Below are positions 1 to 9,167 of a DNA stretch of 64,000 bases, one piece after another; within the stretch, counting starts at the first letter, position 1, and each line of letters starts with the position of its first letter. Origin of the DNA: Xanthomonas sp. DAR 80977 (lineage in GTDB: Bacteria; Pseudomonadota; Gammaproteobacteria; Xanthomonadales; Xanthomonadaceae); assembly GCF_041240605.1 (NCBI RefSeq), contig NZ_CP162487.1, positions 3,169,001 through 3,233,000 on the forward strand, given 5' to 3'. The notes below the pieces were generated by a model. That model saw only the letters and a list, made by a program, of their open reading frames with translations. It was not told the DNA's origin and did not search any database. Position numbers and translations under genes: made by a program.

Positions 1-459
1 GGTCAGCGCGCCGGCGAACGTGCCGTACTCCACTTCCTGCGCATTGCGCGTGTCCAGCAGCACCAGGCGCCGGCCGGCGTCGTCGTGGCCCTGGCGCAGC
101 CAGCGCCGCAGCGTCGCCGGCGCCACCGACGGTGCGCGTTCGGCGTCCAGCGGCGAGGCCGCATCGCGGCGGAAACTGATGATCTCCGGCTTGACCTTGG
201 TCTTCAGCCGCGCGAACGGCTGCTGCGCGCTGGCGCTGGTCTTGACCCGCAGCCCGGCGAAGCACGGATCGGCGCGCAGCTGCGCGTAGAAGTCGTCGAT
301 CGCCTCCGGCGCGCCGGCCAGGAACAGGTTGATGCCCTCGCCCGCGACCAGGATGGTGCCGCGCAGGGCGCCCGCCTGCGCCCACGCCTGCAGGCGCGCG
401 GCGAGCGCGTCGGGATCGGCGATGGCGACGAAATGGTAGGCGGCGGTGTTGGCGATCAT
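1..459 (-). CDS. trhO: tRNA uridine-34 hydroxylase TrhO (YceA), 5' part only
   Basis: The first 153 codons of a rhodanese-related protein run leftwards off the window; the full family member is roughly 250 residues, so the catalytic rhodanese Cys is outside. The visible part starts MIANTAAYHFVAIADPDAL and contains the family block GTILVAGEGINLFLAG at about residues 37-52, followed by KTKVKPEIISFRRD and the beginning of the rhodanese domain (VLLDTRNAQEVEYGTF). TrhO enzymes hydroxylate U34 of certain tRNAs (the ho5U step before cmo5U) in an oxygen-dependent way and act in the cytoplasm. The ATG at 459 is the only start in frame close to the conserved N-terminus. Family assignment is from recognised sequence blocks; activity is inferred from the family. 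Confidence 0.85.
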   Translation of the reverse strand, partial: MIANTAAYHFVAIADPDALAARLQAWAQAGALRGTILVAGEGINLFLAGAPEAIDDFYAQLRADPCFAGLRVKTSASAQQPFARLKTKVKPEIISFRRDAASPLDAERAPSVAPATLRRWLRQGHDDAGRRLVLLDTRNAQEVEYGTFAGALT

Positions 460-630
460 CCGCGCATTTTAGCGCGCGCCGCCCAGGCGACGCCGGTGCG
501 GCAGTTGCGCCAAGCAGACCGCATGCGCCTGAACGCGCACGGACGCATGCTGCCTGGGCGTTGCGCAACGCTTGCGCCTCAGCGCACCACGCGCTTGCGG
601 GCGCTCGCACAGGGCGAGCGCCGCGCGCAC

Positions 631-996
631 CTAGCCGCGCAGCAGGAAGAACGGCAGCAGCACCAGCGAGGCGATCAGCAGCATGCCCAGCAGCGTGCCC
701 AGCACGAACAGCGGGCGCCGCCGCAGCAGCGTGGCGAAGGTCTCGGCGCTGCCGTCGCGCAACGCCGCAGCGCGCTCGGCGCGGGCGCGCTCGCCGCGTT
801 GCGCCTGGTAGTCGGCCAGCAGCGCCTTGGCCCGTGCCTGCTCGGCGTCCTCGCGCAGCCACACGCCGCCGGCGGAAATGCCGAAGGTGCCGGGGCGGGT
901 CTCGTAGTAGTCGATGCGCGCGCCGTCGAGCAGCGCGCGCACCTCGGCGAGTTCGTCGTCGGGGACGTTGCGCAGGTTGAGCAGCAGTTTGGCCAT
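631..996 (-). CDS. DUF6164 family protein, C-terminal membrane anchor
   Basis: A 121-residue protein beginning MAKLLLNLRNVPDDELAEVR. The N-terminal part (about 1-45) resembles a small ferredoxin-like putative signal-transducing fold (LDGARIDYYETRPGTFGISAGGVWL), the middle (45-85) is a charged helix rich in Arg and Ala, and one strong hydrophobic segment sits at the end (about 96-118, FVLGTLLGMLLIASLVLLPFF), so it is probably a tail-anchored inner-membrane protein facing the cytoplasm. I recognise it as a DUF6164-type protein of xanthomonads; its function is unknown. It is divergent from the FKBP gene, the two start codons being about 65 bp apart. Confidence 0.7.
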   Translation of the reverse strand: MAKLLLNLRNVPDDELAEVRALLDGARIDYYETRPGTFGISAGGVWLREDAEQARAKALLADYQAQRGERARAERAAALRDGSAETFATLLRRRPLFVLGTLLGMLLIASLVLLPFFLLRG

Positions 997-1061
997 GCGC
1001 CGATGATAGCCGCTGCGGCGATGCGCTACCCTTGCACGCCCTGTTCGCCATGGATGTCCGC

Positions 1062-1505
1062 ATGCGCCGTGCCCTGCTGCTGTTGAGCCTGTCGTTGCCG
1101 GCCTGGCTGTTGGGCGGCTGCACGCCGCCCGGTCCGCCGCCCGGCGGCAGCATCGCCGCGTTCGAGATGATCGACGAACAGGTCGGCAGCGGCGCCGAGG
1201 CGCGCCCCGGCAGCCAGGTGACCGTGCACTACACCGGCTGGCTGTACGACGAGAACGCCAAGGACCAGCGCGGCGAGAAGTTCGACGCCTCCGCCGACCA
1301 CGGCCAGCCCTTCAGCTTCGCGCTCGGCGGCGGCCAGGTGATCCGCGGCTGGGACGAAGGCGTGGCCGGCATGCGCGTGGGCGGCAAGCGCAAATTGATG
1401 ATCCCGGCCGAGTACGGCTACGGCGCCAGCGGTGCCGGCGGGGTGATTCCGCCGAACGCCTCGCTGGTGTTCGAGGTCGAGCTGCTCGACGTCAAGCCGC
1501 GTTGA
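1062..1505 (+). CDS. FKBP-type peptidyl-prolyl cis-trans isomerase, lipoprotein
   Basis: A single FKBP domain catalysing Xaa-Pro isomerisation, probably anchored in the periplasm. The chosen ATG gives MRRALLLLSLSLPAWLLGGC, a short signal peptide ending in a lipobox-like LGGC with Cys20 as the lipidation site; an ATG at 1050 is also possible but has no visible Shine-Dalgarno. The FKBP core includes VTVHYTGWLYD, FSFALGGGQVIRGWDEGV, MIPAEYGYG and VIPPNASLVFEVELL, so the substrate-binding Tyr, Phe, Trp and Ile positions are present. The length (147 residues) fits a stand-alone FKBP with signal peptide. Thirteen bases separate its stop from the next start, suggesting cotranscription with the flavoprotein downstream, though the two functions are not obviously linked. 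Confidence 0.88.
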   Translation: MRRALLLLSLSLPAWLLGGCTPPGPPPGGSIAAFEMIDEQVGSGAEARPGSQVTVHYTGWLYDENAKDQRGEKFDASADHGQPFSFALGGGQVIRGWDEGVAGMRVGGKRKLMIPAEYGYGASGAGGVIPPNASLVFEVELLDVKPR

Positions 1506-1518
1506 GCCGGCAGCGCCG

Positions 1519-2778
1519 ATGCCCGCCAGCAAGCTCGCCGCCGCCGTGCGCGGCCGCATCGCCATCGTCGGCGGCGGCCCGGCCGGGCTGATCGCCGCCG
1601 AGACCGCGCGCGCGGCCGGTGCCGAAGTCGACCTGTACGAGGGCAAGGGCTCGGTCGGCCGCAAGTTCCTGATCGCCGGCAAGGGCGGGCTCAACCTCAC
1701 CCACTCCGATCCGTTCGCGCTATTCGTGTCGCGCTACCGCGAGCGCGCCGCGCAGGTCGGCGACTGGCTGGCCGACTTCGACGCCGATGCGCTGCGCGCC
1801 TGGGCGCAGGCGCAGGGCGTGGACACCTACGTCGGCAGTTCCGGCCGCGTGTTCCCGCTGGACCGCAAGGCCGCGCCGTTGCTGCGCGGCTGGGTGCGGC
1901 GGCTGAAGGAGGCCGGGGTGCGCTTCCACGTGCAGCAGCGCTGGCTGGGCTGGAGCGCCGACGGCGCGCTGCGCTTCGCCGGCGCCGACGGCGAACGCCT
2001 GGTCCATGCCGATGCCTGCGTGCTGGCGCTGGGCGGCGGCAGCTGGCCGCAATTGGGGTCCGACGGCGCCTGGCAGGACACGCTGCGCGCGCGCGGCGTC
2101 GACGTCGCGCCGCTGCAGCCGGCCAACTGCGGCTTCGACATCGCCTGGAGCGCGCATTTCCGGCAACGCCATGCCGGCGCGCCGCTGAAGCCGGTGATCG
2201 CGCACTGGCAGGACCTGCATGGCCGCGAACAGGCCCTGCAGGGCGAATGCGTGGTCGGCGAGTACGGCATCGAAGGCAGCCTGGTGTATGCGCTGGCGGC
2301 CGACCTGCGCGAGGCCATCGCCGCCCAGGGCGCGACCACGCTGTGGCTGGACCTGGCGCCGGGCCGCGAGCTGGCGCGGCTGCGGGCCGAACTGGGCAAG
2401 CCGCGCGGCGGGCGCAGCTTCGGCGAGCACCTGCGGCGCCAGGCCGGCATCGACGGGGTCAAGGCGGCGCTGCTGTTCGAGATCCTGGGCAAGCAGGCCG
2501 GGCAGGATCCGGCGCACGCGGCGGCCACGCTGAAGCGGCTACCCTTGACCCTGCTGCGCCCGCGGCCGCTGGCCGAGGCGATCAGCAGCGCCGGCGGCGT
2601 GCGCCTGGAAGCGCTGGACCCGGCGCTGATGCTGCACGCCCTGCCCGGCACCTTCTGCGCCGGCGAAATGCTCGACTGGGAAGCGCCGACCGGCGGCTAC
2701 CTGCTCAGCGCATGCTTCGCCAGCGGCCTGCGCGCCGGGCGCGGCGCGGTGGCGTGGCTGCAACGGACGACGGACTGA
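1519..2778 (+). CDS. TIGR03862/HI0933-type NAD(P)/FAD-dependent flavoprotein
   Basis: A 419-residue cytoplasmic flavoprotein of the HI0933/BaiN-like group, TIGR03862 branch. The N-terminus has a Rossmann FAD-binding motif (IVGGGPAGLIAAE, about residues 16-28), the acidic strand end VDLYEGK and the family signature GRKFLIAGKGGLNLTHS around residues 49-65. The second ADP-binding block LALGGGSWPQLGSDG lies near 174-188, and the C-terminus carries the characteristic GTFCAGEMLDWEAPTGGYLL. Members are reported as flavin-dependent oxidoreductases, but the substrate of this branch is not known to me. It starts 13 bp after the FKBP stop. Length and all motifs are intact. Confidence 0.85.
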   Translation: MPASKLAAAVRGRIAIVGGGPAGLIAAETARAAGAEVDLYEGKGSVGRKFLIAGKGGLNLTHSDPFALFVSRYRERAAQVGDWLADFDADALRAWAQAQGVDTYVGSSGRVFPLDRKAAPLLRGWVRRLKEAGVRFHVQQRWLGWSADGALRFAGADGERLVHADACVLALGGGSWPQLGSDGAWQDTLRARGVDVAPLQPANCGFDIAWSAHFRQRHAGAPLKPVIAHWQDLHGREQALQGECVVGEYGIEGSLVYALAADLREAIAAQGATTLWLDLAPGRELARLRAELGKPRGGRSFGEHLRRQAGIDGVKAALLFEILGKQAGQDPAHAAATLKRLPLTLLRPRPLAEAISSAGGVRLEALDPALMLHALPGTFCAGEMLDWEAPTGGYLLSACFASGLRAGRGAVAWLQRTTD

Positions 2779-2897
2779 GCGGCATCGGCAGCAGGGGGCG
2801 CCGGAACGGCCAATGACCTTCGGGCCTGTCGGCCATGCCGTGGCGTGGCATATCCATGTGGTGGCCGCCGCAACGGCGCCATCGACCTGGAGCACGC

Positions 2898-4349
2898 ATG
2901 CGCCTGCTGACCCTTCTCGCACTCGGTGTGGTGAGCTGCAACATCGCCGGCGCCGCGCCGCCGGCGTCCTCCGCGCAGATGCGGCGGGTGGAAACCGGCC
3001 TGTTGCCGGCCGTCGTGGTGCAGGACCAGGCCGCCGCGACGCTGTCGCTGCGCGAGCAGATGGACGCCTTGCACGTGCCGGGCGTGTCGATCGCGGTGAT
3101 CCACCGCGGCCGCGTCGACTGGGCCAAGGGGTACGGCGTCACCGCCGCCGACGGCGCCCCGGTCGACGCCAGGACCCTGTTCCAGGCCGGCTCGGTGAGC
3201 AAGCCGGTCGCGGCGATGGCGGCCTTGAAACTGGTCCAGGACAAGCGCCTGGCGCTGGATGCGCCGGTCAACGCGCTGCTGAAGACCTGGAAGCTGCCCG
3301 ACTCCGTCTACACCCGCGATCACCCGGTCACGCTGCGGCAGCTGCTGTCGCATAGCGCCGGCACCAGCGTGCACGGCTTCGACGGCTATGCCCAGGGCGC
3401 GGCGGTCCCGACCCTGCAGCAGGTGCTCGACGGCCAGGCGCCGGCCAACTCGGCGCCGGTGGTGGTGGATGCGCCGGTCGGCGAACGCTACCGCTATTCG
3501 GGAGGCGGCTATACGGTCATGCAGCAGTTGCTGATCGACGTCGGCGGCAAGCCGTTCCCCGACCTGCTCCGCGACAGCGTGCTGGCGCCGCTGCGCATGG
3601 AGGCCAGCGGCTATACGCAACCCTTGCCGGCGGCGGTGCTGGCCAAGGCGGCGCAACCGCACGACGCCATGGGCCAGCCCATCGCAGGCGGCGCGCATGT
3701 CTATCCGGAACTGGCCGCCGCAGGGCTGTGGAGCAATGCCGAGGACCTGGCGCGCTATGCGCTGGAACTGTGCGCGGCCAGCGCCGGACATGGCCGCGTG
3801 CTGTCCGCGGCCAGCGTGCGCGACATGCTGACCCCGGTACGCGGCGACTACGGGCTGGGACTGCAGATCGGCGGGCACGGCGCGCGCCGCTACGCCTATC
3901 ACGATGGTTCCAATGCGGGCTACAAGGCCACCCTGGTCGTCTATCCCGACCGCTGCGACGGCGCGGTGGTGCTGAGCAACGGCGACCAGGGCTACCAGCT
4001 GGGCCTGGAAATCGTCCGCGCCGTCGCCGCGGCCTACGACTGGCCCGACTTCCGGCCGATCCAGCGCCGGGCCGCCAGCGTGGACATCGCCGTGCTGCGC
4101 CGCTTCGTCGGCAGCTTCGCCATTCCCGAGCTGGGCACGTTCGACATCCGCGAAGCGGCTGGCGGCCTGCAGGTCGAGCTGCGCAAGGACCAGGTGTATC
4201 CGCTGATTCCCTCGTCGGCGCATGCGTTCTTCCTCAGCGCGCAGGACATCGTGATCCGCTTCGACGCCGGCCAGGCCGACCTGGGCACGATCGACGCCGG
4301 AAGCTTCCATGCGCCGTTCCGCCGGGTGCCGGCCGACAGCGCACGCTGA
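2898..4349 (+). CDS. Class C beta-lactamase-like serine hydrolase (CubicO family)
   Basis: An exported serine hydrolase of the beta-lactamase/D-aminopeptidase fold, 483 residues from the ATG at 2898, which follows a GGAG. The signal peptide MRLLTLLALGVVSCNIAGA ends in VVSC, which could also be a lipobox. Catalytic motifs are in the usual order: SVSK (the SxxK nucleophile/base) near residue 100, YSGGGY (the Tyr motif, Tyr-Ser-Gly rather than Tyr-x-Asn) near 198-203, and HDGSNAGY (equivalent of the KTG/HxG box) near 335. After about residue 390 a smaller C-terminal beta domain follows, as in many CubicO proteins. The substrate is unknown; an esterase, peptidase or lactamase role would all fit. 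It is monocistronic and convergent with the GGDEF gene. Confidence 0.85.
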   Translation: MRLLTLLALGVVSCNIAGAAPPASSAQMRRVETGLLPAVVVQDQAAATLSLREQMDALHVPGVSIAVIHRGRVDWAKGYGVTAADGAPVDARTLFQAGSVSKPVAAMAALKLVQDKRLALDAPVNALLKTWKLPDSVYTRDHPVTLRQLLSHSAGTSVHGFDGYAQGAAVPTLQQVLDGQAPANSAPVVVDAPVGERYRYSGGGYTVMQQLLIDVGGKPFPDLLRDSVLAPLRMEASGYTQPLPAAVLAKAAQPHDAMGQPIAGGAHVYPELAAAGLWSNAEDLARYALELCAASAGHGRVLSAASVRDMLTPVRGDYGLGLQIGGHGARRYAYHDGSNAGYKATLVVYPDRCDGAVVLSNGDQGYQLGLEIVRAVAAAYDWPDFRPIQRRAASVDIAVLRRFVGSFAIPELGTFDIREAAGGLQVELRKDQVYPLIPSSAHAFFLSAQDIVIRFDAGQADLGTIDAGSFHAPFRRVPADSAR

Positions 4350-4494
4350 GGCGCGCGAGTGCGATGGGACGGACCGCGCCGTGTTCGGGCGCGTCCGCGG
4401 CAGGCAGGCGCGAAGACCGACAAGCGCGCGAACGATGGCGTCCCCGGCGCGGCGCGCGGGTCGCCGTGCCCTGCCCCCATCGCGCCGCCGCGGA

Positions 4495-6681
4495 TCAGAG
4501 GTCGGCGATCTGCACGCGGCGTTGCGGATCGCGCTTGGCGCTGTACATGGCCTCGTCGGCGCGCTGGATCAGCAGCGCCGGATCGAATGCCGGGCCGGTC
4601 TGCAGGGCGATGCCGATGCTCGGCTGCAGCGGCAGGCGCTGCCCGTCGACCACGCACCCCTCGCGCGTGGCGGCCAGCACCCGGGCCGCCGCCGCGTGCG
4701 CTTCGCTGCGGGCGTCGGCCAACTGGTCCATCAACACCACGAACTCGTCGCCGCCCAGGCGCGCGATGAAGTCCTCCTCGCGCAGGCAGGCCTTGAGCAA
4801 TCGCGCGAAATGCACCAGCACCGCGTCGCCGGCGTGATGGCCGAAGCGGTCGTTGACCGTCTTGAAATCGTTGAGGTCCAGGAACATCACCGCCACCTGG
4901 TCGGCGCTGCGGCGGCCGGGCTGCGCCAGGGTCCGGCGCAGGGTCTCGTTCCACGCCATCCGGTTCGGCAGCCCGGTCAGTTCGTCGCGCAGCGCGCGCG
5001 CTTCCATCAACCGCGCCAGCCGCGTCTGCCCGGTGATGTCGCTGATCATGATGTGGAAGCCGGGCCGCGCCGGCGCCATGGAATCGTCGGGCAGGTAGTT
5101 GGAATGCATGACCCGCAGTTCGCCGGCCGCGTCGCGCAGCTCCGCGTCGAAATGCTGCGCCTCGCCGTCCAGCACCCGCTGCAGATGCGGCCGGATCCGC
5201 TCCATGTGCTCGGCGTCCAGCAGGTCCGGCAGGCGCCGGCCGACGATCGCCGCCGGCGCCAGCGCGAACCAGTCCGCATAGGGCTTGTTGACGAACTGGT
5301 AGCACAACTGGCTGTCGACGTAGGCGATCAGCGTCGGCGCGTTGTCGGCGATGGTGCGCAGCTGCGATTCGCTCTGGCGCAGGCGCGCCTCGGCCAGGTG
5401 CTGCTCGGTGACGTCCTGGATCTGCGCCACGAAATGCAGCGGCCGCTCGTGTTCGTCGCGCACCAGCGACACCGCCTGGCGCGTCCACAGGGTGGCGCCG
5501 TCGCGGCGCAGGTAGCGCTTGTCCAGGTGGTAGCCGCTGCGTCGCCCGGCCACCAGTTCGGCCGCCAGCGCCAGGTCGGGGGCGACATCCTGCGGATGGC
5601 TGAGCTGGCGGAAATCCAGCGCCAGCAGCGCGTCGCGCTCGTACCCCAGCATCGCGCACAAGGCGTCGTTGACCTCCAGCCAGCCGCCCTGCAGCGAGAC
5701 CAGCGCCATGCCGTGCGCCGCCGCCGAGAACGCCCCGGAGAAACGCTGTCCGGCCAGCAGCGCGGCACGCGTGGCCTGGCGCTCGACGGTGACGTCGCGC
5801 ATCACGCAGACCGCGCCCAGCGCGTGCCCGTCGGCGTCGTGCAGCCGCTCGGCGCTGCACAGCACGCTGCGCGGCGGCTGTCCGGCGGCGGCGACGACGA
5901 TCTCCGCATCGCGCACCGATTCGCCGCGCCAGGCGCGGAACAGCGGGATCCGTTCACGCTCGAGCAGGCGCTGGCCGTCGGCGTCGAACAGGTCGAAATA
6001 CTGCGCCCACTGCGCCGGCGGCAAGGCGCGCGGATCGGTGCCGTGCCAGTCACGCGCGACCCGGTTGAACTGGGACAGCGTGCCGTCGGCGGAACACGAC
6101 ACGACCGCGTCGGGCACCGTCTCCAGCAGCAGGCTCAGCATCTGCGCCTGGGTCCGGGCGATGCGCGCGTCGCGGCGCGCCTCCAGTTGCATCGTCACCT
6201 GTGCGGCCAGGCGCCGCAGCCCCTCGCGCTGCGCCGTGCCCAGCTGCCGCGGCATGGTGTCGATCACGCCCAGGCTGCCGTAGAGATGGCCGCCGCTGCC
6301 GCGCAGCGGCATGCCCGCGTAGAAGCGGATGTGCGGCGGCCCCTGCACCAGCGGGTTGCCGGCGAAGCGCGGGTCCTGCAGCGCATCCGGCACTTCCAGC
6401 AGCTGCGGCGAGAGCAGCGCATGCGCGCAGAACGCCAGCTCGCGTGGCGTCTCCGACACGTCCAGGCCGCGGCTGGCCTTGAACCACTGGCGGTGTTCGT
6501 CGATCAGCGTGACCAGGGCGATCGGCACGTCGCACAGCTGGCTGGCCAACCAGATCAGGTCGTCGAACACCGGCTCCGGCGGCGTGTCCAGCACGCCCAG
6601 TTCGGCCACCGCGCGCAGCCGCTCGCGTTCGTCGGCGGGCAACGGCGCGGGAATGAAGCCGAGGGGCGGTCGCTGGGTCAT
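4495..6681 (-). CDS. GAF-PAS-PAS-PAS-GGDEF diguanylate cyclase
   Basis: A soluble 728-residue sensor cyclase with no transmembrane segment. The N-terminal GAF domain (about 25-165) contains the DTPPEPVFDDLIWLASQL and HRQWFKASRGLDVSETPRE blocks typical of GAF-GGDEF proteins. Three PAS domains follow (roughly 180-300, 305-425 and 430-550); their boundaries are marked by VSCSADGTLSQFN, LVSLQGGWLEVNDALCAMLG and IAYVDSQLCYQFVNKPYADW, with PAC-like ends. The catalytic domain has an intact GGDEF at about 643-647, preceded by LREEDFIARL, which places an RxxD inhibitory site five residues before GGDEF, so product inhibition by c-di-GMP is expected. No EAL or HD-GYP domain is attached. The ATG at 6681 is chosen because the family N-terminus begins just after it; no clear Shine-Dalgarno is visible. 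Confidence 0.9.
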   Translation of the reverse strand: MTQRPPLGFIPAPLPADERERLRAVAELGVLDTPPEPVFDDLIWLASQLCDVPIALVTLIDEHRQWFKASRGLDVSETPRELAFCAHALLSPQLLEVPDALQDPRFAGNPLVQGPPHIRFYAGMPLRGSGGHLYGSLGVIDTMPRQLGTAQREGLRRLAAQVTMQLEARRDARIARTQAQMLSLLLETVPDAVVSCSADGTLSQFNRVARDWHGTDPRALPPAQWAQYFDLFDADGQRLLERERIPLFRAWRGESVRDAEIVVAAAGQPPRSVLCSAERLHDADGHALGAVCVMRDVTVERQATRAALLAGQRFSGAFSAAAHGMALVSLQGGWLEVNDALCAMLGYERDALLALDFRQLSHPQDVAPDLALAAELVAGRRSGYHLDKRYLRRDGATLWTRQAVSLVRDEHERPLHFVAQIQDVTEQHLAEARLRQSESQLRTIADNAPTLIAYVDSQLCYQFVNKPYADWFALAPAAIVGRRLPDLLDAEHMERIRPHLQRVLDGEAQHFDAELRDAAGELRVMHSNYLPDDSMAPARPGFHIMISDITGQTRLARLMEARALRDELTGLPNRMAWNETLRRTLAQPGRRSADQVAVMFLDLNDFKTVNDRFGHHAGDAVLVHFARLLKACLREEDFIARLGGDEFVVLMDQLADARSEAHAAAARVLAATREGCVVDGQRLPLQPSIGIALQTGPAFDPALLIQRADEAMYSAKRDPQRRVQIADL

Positions 6682-6894
6682 GCGCGGCAAGCGGGATGGG
6701 CGCAGGCCAAGATAGCGGACCGCGGGCGGCGATGGCAGTCGCACGATCGCGGTTGGCGACGTGCACCACGCATTCGGCGCGCAGCGCGGGCGGCGCGGCA
6801 GGCCGCATGCTGCTGCGCAAGCGGCGCCTGCGCAGCGCGCGCGTGGCGCGACGGACCGCCGCCACGCCGCCGCGGGTGGCTGCCGGAAGAGACG

Positions 6895-7422
6895 CTAGAC
6901 GGCCGCCGCCGGCGTGCCGGCGTGCGCCTGCCCGGGGTATTTTTCCATGTAGGTGCAGGCCAGCGCGATGCCGCTGGGATGCGCATAGCTGCCCTGCCGC
7001 AGCACCGCGTAGCCCTGCGCCTGGTAGAACGCGACCGCATTGAGCGCGGCGGCCAGGTGGATGCGCGCGCCGGGCACCAGCTTGGCCTCCAGCGCCTGCA
7101 GCAGGCGCCGGCCCAGTCCGCTGCCGCGCAGGTCCGGATCGACGAACAGGCCGTCGATCTCGCTGCCGGCCAGATCGGCCACGCCGAAGCCACGCAGGCG
7201 GCCGCCGCTGTCCTCGGCGAGCACCGCGCCGCCGCTGGCGATCAGCTGCGGATACGTCGCCGGCGCCGGCGCCGACGCCCAGGCCGCGATCACCTCGGGC
7301 GGATAGTGCGTGCTGCACACCTGGCGCACGCAGCGCGTGCGCAACGCCCACATCGCGGCGATGTCGGCGTGCAGCGCCGGGCGCAGCGCGACGGATCCCG
7401 GCGGCGGCGCGGCGGCGCTCAT
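6895..7422 (-). CDS. GNAT family N-acetyltransferase
   Basis: A 175-residue acetyl-CoA-dependent acetyltransferase. The pattern is that of a single GNAT domain: substrate-side N-terminus (MWALRTRCVRQVCSTHYP), beta4 IDGLFVDPDLRG followed by the acetyl-CoA pyrophosphate loop RGSGLGRRLLQAL (about residues 100-112), and the C-terminal NAVAFYQAQGYAVLRQG that closes the cofactor site. The acceptor substrate cannot be read from sequence. Its ATG overlaps the stop of the upstream glutamate-synthase-like gene (ATGA at 7419-7422), so the two are almost certainly cotranscribed and translationally coupled; this may mean the acetyltransferase works on an amino compound from that enzyme, but that is inference. 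Confidence 0.85.
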   Translation of the reverse strand: MSAAAPPPGSVALRPALHADIAAMWALRTRCVRQVCSTHYPPEVIAAWASAPAPATYPQLIASGGAVLAEDSGGRLRGFGVADLAGSEIDGLFVDPDLRGSGLGRRLLQALEAKLVPGARIHLAAALNAVAFYQAQGYAVLRQGSYAHPSGIALACTYMEKYPGQAHAGTPAAAV

Positions 7423-9041
7423 CGCGACTTGCTGTCGCGCAGGCTGCGGATCCGCGCCGGCGGCTGGAACGAATCGCTGCGCGCGTCGCCCCAGTAGTCG
7501 TGGAACACGGCATGGTCGGGCACCGTGCGCAGCAGCTCGCCCGGCTCCAGGTAGCGGTACAGCGAGGCCAGCGAGCGGATCTCGACCTGGGAGATGCGGC
7601 GCAGGATGTGTTCGGGACCCAGCTGCGACGGATCCTGCAGCCCGGCGGCGCTGAGCAGTTCGCGCAACGCCTTGAGCGTATTGGCGTGGTAGTGCTCCAC
7701 CCGCACCGCCTTGTCGGTGGGATCCAGGTGCTTCCAGCGGCGCTGGTCCTGGGTGGCGATGCCGGTCGGGCAGCGGTCGCTGTGGCAGCTCAGCGACTGG
7801 ATGCAGCCCAGCGCGAACATGAAGCCGCGCCCGGCGTTGCACCAGTCCGCACCCAGCGCCAGGGTGCGGGCGATGTCGAAGGCGCTGGTGATCTTGCCGG
7901 CCGCGCCGAGCTTGATCCGCTCGCGGATGTCCAGCCCGACCAGGGTGTTGTGCACCAGCAGCAACGCCTCGTGCATCGGCACGCCGACGTGGTCGATGAA
8001 CTCGGCCGGCGCCGCGCCGGTGCCGCCCTCGGCGCCGTCGACGACGATGAAATCCGGATACAGCCCGCTTTCCTGCATCGCCTTGGCGATCGCGAACCAC
8101 TCCCACGGGTGCCCGATCGCCAGCTTGAAGCCGGTCGGCTTGCCGCCGGACAGCTCGCGCAGCCGGGCCACGAACTGCAGCAGCTGCAGCGGCGTGGAGA
8201 ACGCCGAATGCCGCGACGGCGACACGCAGTCCTGGCCCATCGCCACGCCGCGGGTGGCGGCGATCTCGGCGCTGACCTTGGCCGCCGGCAGCACCCCGCC
8301 GTGGCCGGGCTTGGCGCCCTGCGAGAGCTTGATCTCGATCATCTTGACCTGCGCCAGGCTGGCGTTGGCGACGAAGCGTTCCTCGCTGAAATGCCCGTCC
8401 GCATCGCGGCAGCCGAAGTAGCCCGAGCCGATCTCCCACACCAGGTCGCCGCCGCATTCGCGGTGGTACGGCGAGATCGAGCCTTCGCCGGTGTCGTGAT
8501 AGAAGCCGCCGCGGCGCGCGCCTGCGTTGAGCGCGCGGATGGCGTTGGCCGACAGCGCGCCGAAGCTCATCGCCGAGATGTTGAACACGCTGGCCGAGTA
8601 CGGCTGCGCGCAGTCGGCGCCGATGGTCACGCGGAAATCGTGGTGGGCGATCTCGCTGGTCGCCAGCGAGTGGTTGATCCACTCGTAGTCGGGCGCGTAG
8701 GCGCTGCGCAGGGTGCCGAACGGCACCACGTCCATCACGTTCTTGGCGCGCTGGTAGACCAGGGCGCGCTGCTGGCGCGAGAACGGCGCCTCCTCGATGT
8801 CGCTCTGCAGGAAATACTGGCGCATCTCCGGGCCGACCGATTCCAGCCCGTAGCGGAAATGCGCCAGGATCGGATAGTTGCGGCGCAGCGTGCTGCGCGT
8901 CTGCAGCAGGTCCCAGGTGCCCAGCAGCGCAAGCACCGCGAACCCGGCCACGCCCCAGCCCCACAGCGGCCAGATCGCGCACAGGGCGATGGACAGCGCC
9001 AGCAGCAGGCAGCTGGCGACATAGGCTAGGTAGCGGTGCAT
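7419..9041 (-). CDS. FMN-binding glutamate synthase family protein, membrane-anchored
   Basis: A 540-residue protein related to the FMN domain of the large glutamate synthase subunit, without the glutaminase domain. Two hydrophobic segments at the N-terminus (about 5-27 and 28-45) anchor it in the inner membrane, after which YPILAHFRYGLESVGPEMRQYF begins the conserved region. FMN-site blocks include ISAMSFGALSANAIRALN and the GGTGAAPAEFIDHVG loop near residue 335. The cysteine run GCIQSLSCHSDRCPTG around residue 410 corresponds to the 3Fe-4S-type ligands of glutamate synthase. Stand-alone proteins of this group are widespread but their physiological reaction is not established; glutamate synthesis should not be assumed. 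It is coupled to the GNAT gene downstream by an ATGA overlap. Confidence 0.85.
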   Translation of the reverse strand: MHRYLAYVASCLLLALSIALCAIWPLWGWGVAGFAVLALLGTWDLLQTRSTLRRNYPILAHFRYGLESVGPEMRQYFLQSDIEEAPFSRQQRALVYQRAKNVMDVVPFGTLRSAYAPDYEWINHSLATSEIAHHDFRVTIGADCAQPYSASVFNISAMSFGALSANAIRALNAGARRGGFYHDTGEGSISPYHRECGGDLVWEIGSGYFGCRDADGHFSEERFVANASLAQVKMIEIKLSQGAKPGHGGVLPAAKVSAEIAATRGVAMGQDCVSPSRHSAFSTPLQLLQFVARLRELSGGKPTGFKLAIGHPWEWFAIAKAMQESGLYPDFIVVDGAEGGTGAAPAEFIDHVGVPMHEALLLVHNTLVGLDIRERIKLGAAGKITSAFDIARTLALGADWCNAGRGFMFALGCIQSLSCHSDRCPTGIATQDQRRWKHLDPTDKAVRVEHYHANTLKALRELLSAAGLQDPSQLGPEHILRRISQVEIRSLASLYRYLEPGELLRTVPDHAVFHDYWGDARSDSFQPPARIRSLRDSKSR

Positions 9042-9167
9042 CGCGTTCCTCGCGAGATTCGGAAGCCGGGAAGTGTAGGCGCTGCAGGCCCGCGGCGGCG
9101 GTGCGGCGCGCGGTTGCCCGCTTGGGCGGCGTACAGCTTGGCGGTGTACAGCGTCCGCCGCGTTCCG

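Noticed and set aside
4309..7497. A very long open plus-strand frame (over 1,000 codons) opposite the GGDEF gene.
   Set aside because: It mirrors the real minus-strand gene; its translation is Arg/Ala/Gln/His-rich without domain motifs, a usual artefact of very GC-rich coding DNA.
7500..9029. A 509-codon plus-strand frame opposite the FMN-binding gene.
   Set aside because: Shadow of the real gene; no recognised motif and typical Arg/His/Gln bias.
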